A stretch of DNA of 16,484 nucleotides from Erythrobacter sp. (GCA_030731635.1 JANQTR010000113.1:1-16484), one strand, 5' to 3'. Counted from the stretch's first letter, positions 1 through 7,849 are shown. Numbers and translations are program-made. Notes: generated by a model from the letters alone, not told the origin.

Positions 1-175
1 AAGGCGATGGTGCGGTGGGGGGCGACGGGAAAGCGGCGCGCTTTCCTACGACGCCGGTGCGGCGATAGGGATACGGCGGTGCAAAGCGACAGCGTTGCGG
101 GTTTTCGCTGCAAAATCGTCGGGAAATTTACAGAAATCCATGAATTACAGAGGGATAGGGAAAAATATCCGCTTT

Positions 176-238
176 CCAGACCCCTTCCAGCCTCGTCCAG
201 ACCCCGCCTAGGTCGCGCCAGACCCTCGCTAGACCCGC
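176..238. repeat. Degenerate 21-bp tandem repeat with ~10.5-bp sub-period
   Basis: CCAGACCC occurs at exactly 21-bp steps, at 176, 197 and 218. Half-step variants lie between them: CCAGCCTCG at 187, CCTAGGTCG at 207 and CTAGACCC at 229. The result is about six related octamers spaced 10-11 bp, close to one helical turn. The three strong copies are visible directly. The half-step copies are more diverged, so the sub-period is less certain. On the minus strand, the direction of purH, the unit reads GGGTCTGG. Confidence 0.6.
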
Positions 239-244
239 AGAACA

Positions 245-273
245 GGCCAAACGGCCCAAAGGGCCGCAAGGCC
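245..273. other. Stem-loop downstream of purH (1)
   Basis: Inverted repeat with inner arms CGGCCC (252-257) and GGGCCG (261-266) around a 3-nt AAA loop. It is flanked by outer GGCC/GGCC arms (245-248, 270-273) across a 3 x 3 nt internal loop. It is GC-rich and stable on paper but has no adjacent T-run, so it is not a standard intrinsic terminator on either strand. Confidence 0.5.
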
Positions 274-285
274 GACCGCAGGTGC

Positions 286-304
286 TCAAGCCTGCAAGGC
301 TTGA
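286..304. other. Stem-loop downstream of purH (2)
   Basis: Near-perfect hairpin: TCAAGCCT (286-293), a 3-nt GCA loop, then AGGCTTGA (297-304). The arms are 8 bp without mismatch. It lies between two other hairpins and lacks a downstream T-run. Confidence 0.55.
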
Positions 305-313
305 AACAGCACC

Positions 314-358
314 GAGGACGAAGGCGCGGAGGCGCCTTCGCAAAACAAACCCGTCCTC
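314..358. terminator. Compound stem-loop downstream of purH (3), possible terminator
   Basis: A perfect 9-bp hairpin, CGAAGGCGC (319-327), loop GGAG, GCGCCTTCG (332-340), sits inside an outer complementary pair GAGGACG (314-320) and CGTCCTC (352-358). The outer pair shares two bases with the inner stem, so the two compete at the edge. It lies about 30-70 nt beyond the purH stop and is the strongest candidate for ending purH-operon transcription. It lacks the U-tract of a classical intrinsic terminator in the purH direction, so this role is inferred from position and stability only. Confidence 0.35.
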
Positions 359-386
359 AAGTAGCGAAGCGGTAGGACAAAAAAAG

Positions 387-1988
387 TCAGTGCCGGAAAT
401 GCCGCATCCCGGTGAACACCATCGCCAGGCCTGCGGCATCGGCGGCGGCGATCACCTCGTCATCGCGGATCGATCCGCCCGGTTGGATCACTGCCGTAGC
501 GCCCGCCTCTGCGGCGGCCAGCAATCCATCCGCGAAGGGGAAAAACGCATCTGAGGCAACCGCGCTGCCATAGGTGCGCGGCGCGGCCCAGCCATAGGTT
601 TCGGCGGCTTCTTTCGCCTTGATCGCGGCGATCCGGGCCGAATCGCGGCGGTTCATCTGGCCCGCGCCAATCCCGGCGGTCGCCCCGTCCTTGGCATAGA
701 CGATGGCGTTGGATTTGACGTGGCGGGCCACGGTCCAGGCGAACAGGCAGTCCTGCAATTCCTGATCGGTGGGCGCGCGTTTGGTAACCACCTTGAGATC
801 ATCCACGCCAATCGCCCCGGCATCGCGCGACTGGATCAGCATCCCGCCCGCAATCGTCTTCATCGCCAGCCCGTTGCGGCGCGGATCGGGCAAGGTGCCG
901 CATTCCAGCAGGCGCAGGTTCTTCTTTTTGGCGAAGATTTCGCGGGCCTCGGCGCTGACGCTGGGGGCGATGACCACTTCGGTAAAGATCGCCGAAATTG
1001 CCTCAGCGGTAGCCCCGTCAAGCTCGCAATTGACCGCCACGATCCCGCCAAAGGCTGACACGCTATCGCAGGCGAGCGCCGCTTCCCATGCTTCAAGCAG
1101 TGCGCCGCCTTGCGCCACACCGCAGGGGTTGGCGTGTTTGACGATCACCACCGCAGGAGCCTGTCCGGCAAATTCGGCCGCCAGTTCCAGCGCGGCATCG
1201 GCGTCGTTCAAGTTGTTGTAGCTCAGCTCCTTGCCCTGCAACTGCGCCGCCTGCGGGACACCCCGTGTGCCAATCACCTGCGGCACATAGATCGCGGCCG
1301 ATTGGTGCGGGTTTTCGCCGTAACGCAGGGTGTCGGCGCGCTTGAACGCGAGCGGCAGGGTCTCGGGGAACAGCGTCGGTTCATCGCTCGCCGTGGGAGA
1401 GAAGGCGAACCAGCTTGCAATCGCCGCATCGTAGGCGGCGGTGCGGGCATAGGCCTTGCCCGCCATGCTGATGCGGAAAGGCAGGCTGGTGGCGCCATCA
1501 TGCGCTTCCATCTCTGCCAGCAGGCCTTTGTAATCCGCCGGGTCGGTGACAATCGTCACAAAGCCATGGTTTTTCGCCGCCGAGCGCACCATCGACGGCC
1601 CGCCAATGTCGATATTCTCGATGATTTCGGCGCGGCCCGCGCCCTTGGCGACGGTCGCTTCGAACGGGTAGAGATTGACCACCACCAGATCGATCGCGCC
1701 GATCCCGTGGGCGTCCATCGCGGCGACATGTTCGGCATTGTCGCGCAGCGCCAGCAGCCCGCCATGCACCGCGGGGTGGAGCGTCTTGACCCGCCCATCC
1801 ATCATCTCGGGAAAGCCGGTGAGGTCGGACACATCGCGCACGGTGAGGCCCGCATCGCGCAGGGCCTTGGCGGTGCCGCCAGTGCTGACCAGTTCAACGC
1901 CCCTGGCGGCCAAGGCCGAACCCAGTTCAGCCAATCCGGTCTTGTCGGACACTGACAGCAGCGCCCGCTGGATCACACCTTCATTCAT
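387..1988 (-). CDS. purH: Bifunctional AICAR transformylase / IMP cyclohydrolase
   Basis: Catalyses the last two steps of de novo purine synthesis in the cytoplasm: AICAR is formylated from 10-formyl-THF, then FAICAR is cyclised to IMP. The 533 residues match the usual family length. The N-terminal MGS-like cyclohydrolase domain (about 1-145) shows SDKTG (14-18), STGGTA (35-40) and DGRVKTLHP (64-72). The transformylase domain shows RYGENPHQ (222-229), the catalytic KHANPCG (284-290), SAFGGIVAVN (311-320) and QPGGSIRDDEVI (502-513). The protein ends MRHFRH, as is typical. Start: ATG at 1988, 10 nt after the heparinase-family stop, without a strong Shine-Dalgarno, so translation may depend on the upstream gene. 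It is the last gene of the rpe-heparinase-purH run. Confidence 0.98.
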   Translation of the reverse strand: MNEGVIQRALLSVSDKTGLAELGSALAARGVELVSTGGTAKALRDAGLTVRDVSDLTGFPEMMDGRVKTLHPAVHGGLLALRDNAEHVAAMDAHGIGAIDLVVVNLYPFEATVAKGAGRAEIIENIDIGGPSMVRSAAKNHGFVTIVTDPADYKGLLAEMEAHDGATSLPFRISMAGKAYARTAAYDAAIASWFAFSPTASDEPTLFPETLPLAFKRADTLRYGENPHQSAAIYVPQVIGTRGVPQAAQLQGKELSYNNLNDADAALELAAEFAGQAPAVVIVKHANPCGVAQGGALLEAWEAALACDSVSAFGGIVAVNCELDGATAEAISAIFTEVVIAPSVSAEAREIFAKKKNLRLLECGTLPDPRRNGLAMKTIAGGMLIQSRDAGAIGVDDLKVVTKRAPTDQELQDCLFAWTVARHVKSNAIVYAKDGATAGIGAGQMNRRDSARIAAIKAKEAAETYGWAAPRTYGSAVASDAFFPFADGLLAAAEAGATAVIQPGGSIRDDEVIAAADAAGLAMVFTGMRHFRH

Positions 1989-1998
1989 GGTCGAAAAT

Positions 1999-3906
1999 CT
2001 ACCCTGTCTTTTTCAGCAGCCAGGAGAATTGTCCCCCGCTGCGCATTGCCAGTCCTTCGATCACCAGCTGTTCGGTGGCGTGTGGGCGGCCATCGCCGTC
2101 GATCCACAGGCTGTCTTCGGCAGAAAAGGTGACCTCACCGGTGCCCGCCCTATCGCCGCCCAGCCGGAATTGCCAGAGCCGCCCATCAGGCAGCAGCAGG
2201 CTTGCCCCGCGTTTGTCGCCGGACAATTGCACCTCAACCCCGCGCCCGAGATGGAACCGCAAAGCAAAGGCGATCTTGCCGCGCTTGCCGTTCTTGGCCG
2301 AGGGGATCAGGATGTCCTCACCAGCCAATTCGGTGCCGTCACCCGACAGGGTGAGGATGCGCTGATGGGTCAGGCCGAAGCGGGCGGCATAGCCATCATG
2401 CGCCGCCACGATCCGGGTTGCTTCACGCCCGCGCCCGGCCACCATCCGGCGTTCCACCGCGACCGTTTCAACCCCCTTGCCGAGCTGGCCGTGGAGCAGC
2501 ACCGCGGTCGAATTGGCATTGTCCAGCACCAGGGATGAAAACGCCGCTGTGGCGCGCAGGCCCGCAGCAATGCGCGCAGGCACTTGGCCCCCCGCCATCG
2601 CCGCGCCGCCGCAATTGACGATGATCCGCGCCGGCCCGTCAGACAATTCGAAGGCCAGGGTTGAGGCGCAACCGATCCGCGTATGCCGCGCGCGCGGCGG
2701 TGGGGCGGTGTCGAATTGCAACAGCGTTTCACCCGCCCGCACGCGCTGGTACCCCCAGCTGTTGGTCACGGCGAGCGGGCGCGTGCGCACCCCTGATCCG
2801 GCAATCACCGCCGCCACCCGTTCAGCCCTGATCGCGCCTTGCCCTTGCCAACTGCCGAGCCCGCCATCGCCGTGACGCAGCGCCAGCAGCGGCGGTACCA
2901 GCAATTCGCGCATCACCGCCAGCGCAGGCGGGGGGGCGATGGCGACCGCATCATAACAGCCGAGCACATCGGTCAGCAGCTGGATCGCTTCAAGCTGCGT
3001 GGCGGGACAGCGCGACAGCACGCCGCCATCTTCCCCCACCATATCGCCCAGCGCGCGCACCAGACCCGCCTCACCAAACAGCCGCCGCGGTTTGCCATTG
3101 GGCAGCAAGAGGCCCGCAGCGACGATCCCGGCCCATCCGGCCACAGCGGCAAATCCGGCCCCGGCCTGCGGCACCTTCTTGTCGAGCCATGCGGCAGTTG
3201 CAGCGATCGCGGCGAGCATCCGCGATTTCAGCGCCTTGTCATGACCCGCCAGCACCAACGGCGCGTGGACCAGCCAGGCAACCAAGCGCAGCCCGGCATG
3301 TTCAACCTCCCACGCTGGCCCCTTGGCGGGAACGGCATTGGCGTGGAGCCACAAGCCGGCAATCCGTTCGGCCACAGCGGTGCAATCGGCACGCGGCGCG
3401 CTGACCGCGAGATCCGCGAGCCAGCTGAAACTGTGCAGCACCCGCTCCACCCCCGGCGCATGGCGCGCAGGCGGTGCGAAATCGATGCCGGCGATTGGCA
3501 GGCGCGCGCCGTGGATCAGGAAATGCCCGGCGCGCAGCGCTGTACCCGCAGCGCGGTCGCCGTGTGGGGGGCTGTCTACTGTGGCCAGCACCCTGAGCGG
3601 CGGCGGGCGTCGAAACGGCTGGCTGAGCGCCTGCCCCGGCACACCGATGCGATAGGCCAGCCGGATCAAGGCCTCCCCCGGCCCGGATTGCACCGCGATC
3701 ACATCGCTGAGCGCCAGCGCCCGCGAAGGCTCCTCCGGCTGCACATCGGCGGTTACGGCAGGCGGGGTGACTGCGGCGTTTTCTTCGGCGGGCCCTTCCG
3801 CTCCGGGTTCGGCACCATCTGCCAGCGACAGGGCCGGATGATCCGCCACCCGTTCCACCAGTGCATCGGCGCGTCTGCCTGCCGGGGTGCGGAACAAGGT
3901 TGCCAT
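1999..3906 (-). CDS. Heparinase II/III family protein
   Basis: A 635-residue protein of the heparinase II/III-like polysaccharide-lyase superfamily, in the form common in alphaproteobacteria. The middle (about 150-350) is alpha-helical, as in the alpha/alpha toroid. The second half is beta-rich, with SWGYQRV (383-389), a SDGPARIIVNCGG stretch (422-434) and the conserved-looking FGLTHQRILTLS (510-521). Residues about 22-62 form an Ala/Pro/Glu-rich, probably disordered extension. No signal peptide is visible, so a secreted lyase is not supported; the substrate is unknown and could be an envelope or capsule glycan. The ATG overlaps the rpe stop by one base (TGATG), indicating translational coupling. 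The family call is fairly secure; enzymatic activity is not. Confidence 0.85.
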   Translation of the reverse strand: MATLFRTPAGRRADALVERVADHPALSLADGAEPGAEGPAEENAAVTPPAVTADVQPEEPSRALALSDVIAVQSGPGEALIRLAYRIGVPGQALSQPFRRPPPLRVLATVDSPPHGDRAAGTALRAGHFLIHGARLPIAGIDFAPPARHAPGVERVLHSFSWLADLAVSAPRADCTAVAERIAGLWLHANAVPAKGPAWEVEHAGLRLVAWLVHAPLVLAGHDKALKSRMLAAIAATAAWLDKKVPQAGAGFAAVAGWAGIVAAGLLLPNGKPRRLFGEAGLVRALGDMVGEDGGVLSRCPATQLEAIQLLTDVLGCYDAVAIAPPPALAVMRELLVPPLLALRHGDGGLGSWQGQGAIRAERVAAVIAGSGVRTRPLAVTNSWGYQRVRAGETLLQFDTAPPPRARHTRIGCASTLAFELSDGPARIIVNCGGAAMAGGQVPARIAAGLRATAAFSSLVLDNANSTAVLLHGQLGKGVETVAVERRMVAGRGREATRIVAAHDGYAARFGLTHQRILTLSGDGTELAGEDILIPSAKNGKRGKIAFALRFHLGRGVEVQLSGDKRGASLLLPDGRLWQFRLGGDRAGTGEVTFSAEDSLWIDGDGRPHATEQLVIEGLAMRSGGQFSWLLKKTG

Positions 3907-4568
3907 CAGCGCCCAGCCTTCAAGGCTGCGATATTGGCGGCGTAATGATCGGGCCCGCCCTTGAAGGTGGCAGAGCCTGCGACCAGCACGTCAGCCCCGG
4001 CCTCAACGCACATTCGCGCGGTTTCGGCATTGACCCCGCCATCAACCTCCAGATGGATCGCCCGGCCAGAGCGCGTGATTATCGAACGGATGCGTGCGAT
4101 CTTGTCGAGCTGCGAAGGGATAAAGCTCTGCCCGCCAAATCCGGGATTGACGCTCATGACAAGGATCAGATCAGCCAGATCCATCAGGTTGTCGAGCACC
4201 TCGACCGGGGTGCCGGGGTTGATCACCACGCCCGCTTTCTTGCCTAGCGCCTTGATCGCCTGCAACGTGCGGTGGATATGCGGCCCGGCTTCGGGATGGA
4301 CGGTGATGATATCCGCGCCTGCTGCGGCAAAAGCTTCAAGATAGGGGTCAACCGGGGCAATCATCAGGTGAACGTCGAACGGTTTGTCGGTGTGCGGGCG
4401 CAGGGCTTTGACCACGTCGGGCCCGATGGTGATGTTGGGCACGAAATGCCCGTCCATCACATCAATATGGATCCAGTCCGCCCCGGCCGCGTCAACGCTG
4501 CGCACTTCTTCGCCCAGCCGCGCAAAATCGGCTGAGAGGATCGAAGGGGAAATCAAAGGTGCAGGCAT
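3906..4568 (-). CDS. rpe: Ribulose-phosphate 3-epimerase
   Basis: Interconverts D-ribulose 5-phosphate and D-xylulose 5-phosphate in the pentose phosphate pathway. The 220 residues form a typical TIM-barrel member. Visible motifs: SPSILSADF (7-15); the metal and catalytic residues H34 and D36 in HIDVMDGHFVPN, H67 in DVHLMI and D176 in EVDGGVN; MSVNPGFGGQSF (138-149); and the phosphate-binding VAGSATF (196-202). Start ATG at 4568 gives the standard N-terminus. It is the first gene of the tight rpe-heparinase-purH group; its stop shares a base with the next start. Supplying pentose phosphate (ultimately PRPP) links it loosely with purH. Confidence 0.97.
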   Translation of the reverse strand: MPAPLISPSILSADFARLGEEVRSVDAAGADWIHIDVMDGHFVPNITIGPDVVKALRPHTDKPFDVHLMIAPVDPYLEAFAAAGADIITVHPEAGPHIHRTLQAIKALGKKAGVVINPGTPVEVLDNLMDLADLILVMSVNPGFGGQSFIPSQLDKIARIRSIITRSGRAIHLEVDGGVNAETARMCVEAGADVLVAGSATFKGGPDHYAANIAALKAGR

Positions 4569-4918
4569 GGCGCGGCGCAGGCCCTTTCTGGGATAGTGCC
4601 TGCCTTACGGGAGCCGCGAATCAGGCGACAAGCGCGAATCGCGGCTTTTCCACCGCGGCGATTAACTCCACTGCGGTGACTATCCTTCCAAACTGACCGG
4701 GTAGGCCCAATGCGCGCTGCATCTGATCGGCCTTGCCTTCGCAGTAGAGCACGACGGCACCGGCAATCGCAGAACCGACATCTCGACCGACGGGACAGGG
4801 ATGTCGAACAATCCCGGCATCAGTAAAATTCCGGTCATTCCGCGCCCACCTTTGGCCCCAAAGGCGCGCTTTACCGCGGACGAGGGGATCACCCCTATGG
4901 CGATCACGATCGCGTATC
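4569..4918. other. 350-bp gap with no intact gene; possible gene remnant
   Basis: No full-length gene is convincing here. On the minus strand, one open frame spanning 4680-4964 reads as protein-like in its upstream part (AIVIAIGVIPSSAV around 4908-4867). A different minus frame reads as protein-like in its downstream part (VTAVELIAAVEKPRFALVA followed by TGA at 4623-4621). Together they could be one short gene broken by a frameshift, but neither piece is a family I recognise and GC-rich DNA easily keeps frames open. A 41-codon plus-strand frame (4801-4926) is equally unsupported. The rpe promoter should lie between about 4569 and 4660; no clear -35/-10 pair was found. Confidence 0.5.
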
Positions 4919-5833
4919 CTAGCTGATATCGCGCTGGCGCCGCCGGTGCTGCCATAGATCCCACAGCACCTGCGGCGCGGCCAGCAACGGATAACGTTCG
5001 CGAAACGGCGTCAGTTTGACCGGCATGCCGGTATGGCGCTCAATCTTCCACGCGGCATAACGGGCTGCCCCGTCAAAAGTGGTGCTGGCCTTGACCAGCC
5101 GGACGAGGTTGAGCGGCTTGCCCAGCCGCCGCCGCCGCGCCCACCAGCCGAGAATGCGGCGACGCTCGCTTGGGGCGAGTGCGGGGGATAGCGTGCCGCC
5201 ATTCGCCCCCGGCGCAATCCCCGCCCCCTGCCATGCCAGCGGTAGCAGCCCGTTGAAGTGGTCGGCATTGACGCTGAGGATATCATCCTCTCTCCCGCGT
5301 TTTTCGACCCGGAATTCGGCCTTGTACGTCGCGCGGAACAGCGCCCGCCAGTAATCTTCTGCAGTGCCGGTTTCGGGGCCGAGCGCGGCGGCAACCCGGG
5401 CGGCGGTGGTTGCGGCGGCGGCGATGGCGGCGATCACTTCGCTGCGGGCGGCATCATCTGCGGCCCAGACCAGCGCGCTCGGCTGTACGAACCGCGCCCA
5501 GATGGTGGTGTCGGATAGCTCGCCGCTGGCAGCGCGGGCAAAGGTCACAAGCCGCATCGTCGCCACCTTGGCGCGCAAGGTCAGGCCTTGATGCGGGTGT
5601 TCGTGATAACTCACCGTCGGCCAGATCGCGGATTCCTGATCGCCGGGCAGCAGGATGTAGAAATCAAGCACCCCGTCGAGCGCACCGGTCCGCAGGTTCG
5701 ACCCGTAAAACACCACCGCCCGCGCGCCCGCAGCGTTCGCTAACGCCTTGGCAAAATCGGCCACTGCCGGATCAAGGGGTACATCCAGGCGCACGGCAAT
5801 TCGGTCGGCCAGCGCGCGCAAAGCGCTGCTCAT
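4919..5833 (-). CDS. Putative nucleotidyltransferase, Tam41-like (CDP-diacylglycerol synthase type?)
   Basis: A 304-residue protein with no signal peptide or clear membrane helix. Its N-terminus carries a nucleotidyltransferase-like motif: AVVFYGSNL (39-47, with G44 and S45), then D53 and D57 in LDGVLDFYILLP. A stretch LRAKVATMRLVTF (86-98) leads into SDTTIWARFVQPSALVW (107-123), which resembles in layout the Tam41/Mmp37 family, whose members make CDP-diacylglycerol from phosphatidate and CTP in mitochondria. This likeness is from memory and is remote. The C-terminal third is rich in Arg and Trp and could contact a membrane surface. Its ATG overlaps the stop of the lipid kinase gene by 4 nt (ATGA), so the two are probably co-translated; a kinase able to make phosphatidate beside a phosphatidate cytidylyltransferase would make sense. 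Otherwise it is a hypothetical protein. Confidence 0.45.
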   Translation of the reverse strand: MSSALRALADRIAVRLDVPLDPAVADFAKALANAAGARAVVFYGSNLRTGALDGVLDFYILLPGDQESAIWPTVSYHEHPHQGLTLRAKVATMRLVTFARAASGELSDTTIWARFVQPSALVWAADDAARSEVIAAIAAAATTAARVAAALGPETGTAEDYWRALFRATYKAEFRVEKRGREDDILSVNADHFNGLLPLAWQGAGIAPGANGGTLSPALAPSERRRILGWWARRRRLGKPLNLVRLVKASTTFDGAARYAAWKIERHTGMPVKLTPFRERYPLLAAPQVLWDLWQHRRRQRDIS

Positions 5834-6879
5834 GGCGTAACGAACGCGAGCTCCGGCCCCTGTTCGATCCGGTAATCGCCCGCCGGAAATGCTTCACCAT
5901 CAAGGATGAACTGATCATCGATCGACAGGCTGAACTGGCTTGCGGTGAGTTGGTGAATGCCGCGCTGGCGTAGGCCGTTGCGGATCTTGCCCATCACCAC
6001 CAGCGGCACCAGCGCGGTCGTGCGGCGCGAAATCTGATCGACCGCCACCAGCTTGAGCCCGGTGCGCAGCGCACCGAACGGGCGGATTCCGGCGGGCAGG
6101 CTTTCCAGCGTTGAGGCAAACAGCAATTGACGCATGTCCGGATCGCCATGGCCGCTATGCGCCATCGGCGCGTCGCTCGCGCCAAGGCCGATCCGCATCT
6201 TTGCGCCGCGCCGCCACGGGTTGGCGCGGCTGGCAAACAGCGATTGCAGCAGCGCCCACAGCGCCGTCACCGCCACCACCATGCTGTCAAACGCGCCGAG
6301 CCGGTGGGCGCTTTGCGCGGAGCGGGTGGCAGTCGCAAATGCGCCGGCGCCAAGGATGAAGCCTGCCACGCGCGAAACGCCAGCGGCCTTGCCCGCATCA
6401 TCGACCGCAGAGACCGCCATCGGCCTGCGCCAGACCCGTTGCCCGTGATCCAGCGCGTCAATCGCGTCCTGCAGGGTCCAGTCGTTGGGAATGCCCAGAT
6501 CAACTGTCAGGGCATTGGTTTTGCCTTTGGGAAGAACGGCAATCGCGGGCCAATCATCGCCAAAGATTGTCTGCCCGCAGGTCAGAACATCGCGCACGGT
6601 GCCATCACCGCCATTGATCACCAGCAGATCAATCCCGCGCGCAGCGAATTCGGCGAGGGCTTCGGGTAGCTGGGCGCGAGCGCGGGGCTGCGCAATATGG
6701 ACATGGGGACACAGCCCACAGTCGAAATCCGCGCCCAGATTGCGGTGGCTACGCGGATTGTAGATTACGCCAACCGTTGGCGCCTGGCCCGTATCACGGA
6801 CTGGTCGTGTCCGGGCACGCGGCGGCGCCGCCGGATCAACGCGCGGAATCTGCGCAAACTCGTAGATCGGCGTGGCCAT
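5830..6879 (-). CDS. Diacylglycerol kinase-family (YegS/DagK-like) lipid kinase
   Basis: ATP-dependent kinase of the DAGK catalytic-domain superfamily, probably phosphorylating a diacylglycerol-type or related lipid at the membrane. With the start chosen here it has 349 residues. Motifs: VIYNPRS (38-44), the nucleotide-binding INGGDGTVRDVL (88-99), LPKGKTNALTVDLGIP (116-131, in the position of the usual LPLGTGN loop) and the C-terminal LDGEAFPAGDY (326-336). Start: the open frame extends upstream to 7008, but that 43-residue extension is unlike the family. The ATG at 6879 follows an AGGA at a workable distance and gives a sensible N-terminus. The C-terminus overlaps the putative Tam41-like gene by 4 nt. 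The exact lipid substrate cannot be read from the sequence. Confidence 0.85.
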   Translation of the reverse strand: MATPIYEFAQIPRVDPAAPPRARTRPVRDTGQAPTVGVIYNPRSHRNLGADFDCGLCPHVHIAQPRARAQLPEALAEFAARGIDLLVINGGDGTVRDVLTCGQTIFGDDWPAIAVLPKGKTNALTVDLGIPNDWTLQDAIDALDHGQRVWRRPMAVSAVDDAGKAAGVSRVAGFILGAGAFATATRSAQSAHRLGAFDSMVVAVTALWALLQSLFASRANPWRRGAKMRIGLGASDAPMAHSGHGDPDMRQLLFASTLESLPAGIRPFGALRTGLKLVAVDQISRRTTALVPLVVMGKIRNGLRQRGIHQLTASQFSLSIDDQFILDGEAFPAGDYRIEQGPELAFVTP

Positions 6880-7132
6880 AGGCGTCCTATAAGTGTCGCA
6901 GCTCCAACTTTCTACTGCAATCTTGACTTGGAACCGTAACCTGACGGGCCGCCCGACATCGCCGCCATTGGCGCAAAAACAAAGGGCAATGCGACGAAGC
7001 CTCGCCACAGCAAGACAAATGCCCCGCCCCCCGCGCCAGCCCGCAGGGCCAGATCGTTGCTTGAAGCGATGTTAGAGAGCCCAGAGAAAAGGTCGCACTC
7101 GCGCCCACCCGGCGTCCAGGACCCAGAAAAGC

Positions 7133-7209
<77 letters not shown>

Positions 7210-7438
7210 CTTTAGCGTTGCATGCGGTATTACCACATCGTGCGGCGCGCCGCTTAGCAAGTGCGTGGACGGGGCGCCACACAATTGTTCGTGCGCAAGC
7301 CAAGCGGGCGTTCGGGCAGACGGCTCGGGGTCGGTTCGTTTGGTCGCGGTGCGCGTCACTGCCCAGTCCCGGCTGGCCGCAGGCATGACACGGCCTGGCT
7401 TAACCAATCGGCAATCTGGTGCACTTAAGCTCGCGCCC

Positions 7439-7825
7439 ATGGCAACGCTCCCGCCCGAATCGATTCTGCCGCGCACCGCGGCCGCACCGGACAGCGTGGC
7501 TGCCCATGCCACACTTGAAGCGGACTGGCTGGCGCTGCACCAGCAGGTGGGGGAACTCGCCCGGCTGGCCCGGATCGCCGCCGAACCTGAACTGACCGCT
7601 GGATCGCTGGGCCGCCTGCTTGTTAGTGCGCGGCCATGGCAAATCAACTTGCTGGCGCAAGGGATCGAAGATGTTGCCGCAATGCTTGGTAGCGGGATGG
7701 CGGCACTGGCGACGCTTTCGCGCAGGGGGCAGGACACTGCTGCTCCGGCGTTGGCGCTGTGGCGTGAGTTTCATGCGGCGCGCGGGGCGATGCTGGCGGC
7801 GCTGAGCGCTGAAGAGACGGCCTGA
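7439..7825 (+). CDS. Hypothetical protein, 128 aa
   Basis: A small protein, predicted mostly alpha-helical and soluble, with no signal peptide or membrane segment and no cysteine. It is rich in Ala and Leu with a regular helical pattern (about 25-48 and 66-95). I do not recognise the family. Start: the frame stays open upstream to 7265, but ATG 7439 is preferred because the upstream translation is low-complexity and the residues after it look like a normal N-terminus. No good Shine-Dalgarno is visible. An inverted repeat, GCTTAA (7398-7403) and TTAAGC (7425-7430), lies just upstream. It ends 24 nt before the mmcB LexA box, so the two genes are probably expressed separately. Confidence 0.65.
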   Translation: MATLPPESILPRTAAAPDSVAAHATLEADWLALHQQVGELARLARIAAEPELTAGSLGRLLVSARPWQINLLAQGIEDVAAMLGSGMAALATLSRRGQDTAAPALALWREFHAARGAMLAALSAEETA

Positions 7826-7849
7826 TACAAGACACCCGGGCTTGACTGC

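Larger units (their letters stand above)
1..386. other. Non-coding region downstream of purH, with repeats and stem-loops
   Basis: No convincing gene fills this stretch. On the plus strand the frame beginning at base 3 ends in TAG at 66-68, after residues ending TTPVRR; this could be the tail of a gene entering from the left, but 21 residues cannot establish it. The frames open through to about 375 have basic, low-complexity translations and look like GC-rich chance reading. The left part (121-175) is relatively AT-rich and holds two TTACAG copies 17 bp apart (128-133 and 145-150) and a small inverted repeat (GGATA 153-157, TATCC 166-170). After that come the phased repeats and stem-loops listed separately. 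If a plus-strand gene does end at 68, this is the gap between two convergent genes. Confidence 0.6.

Noticed and set aside
176..238. CRISPR array
   Set aside because: Units are too short and degenerate, with no unique spacers and no cas genes nearby.
1110..1955. 281-codon plus-strand open frame opposite purH
   Set aside because: It lies wholly antisense to purH, a certain gene, and its translation has the His/Arg/Gly-rich look of a GC-rich antisense frame.
2839..3945. 368-codon plus-strand open frame opposite the heparinase-family gene
   Set aside because: Antisense shadow: the opposite strand encodes a family protein with coherent motifs, and this frame is Arg/Gln/His-rich without any recognisable domain.
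6880..7008. 43-residue N-terminal extension of the lipid kinase
   Set aside because: Not family-like, while the ATG at 6879 has an AGGA upstream and gives a normal N-terminus.
7242..7253. Palindrome GCGGCGCGCCGC as a regulator site
   Set aside because: A GC-only 12-mer palindrome is not unusual at this base composition, and no second copy or consensus supports it.
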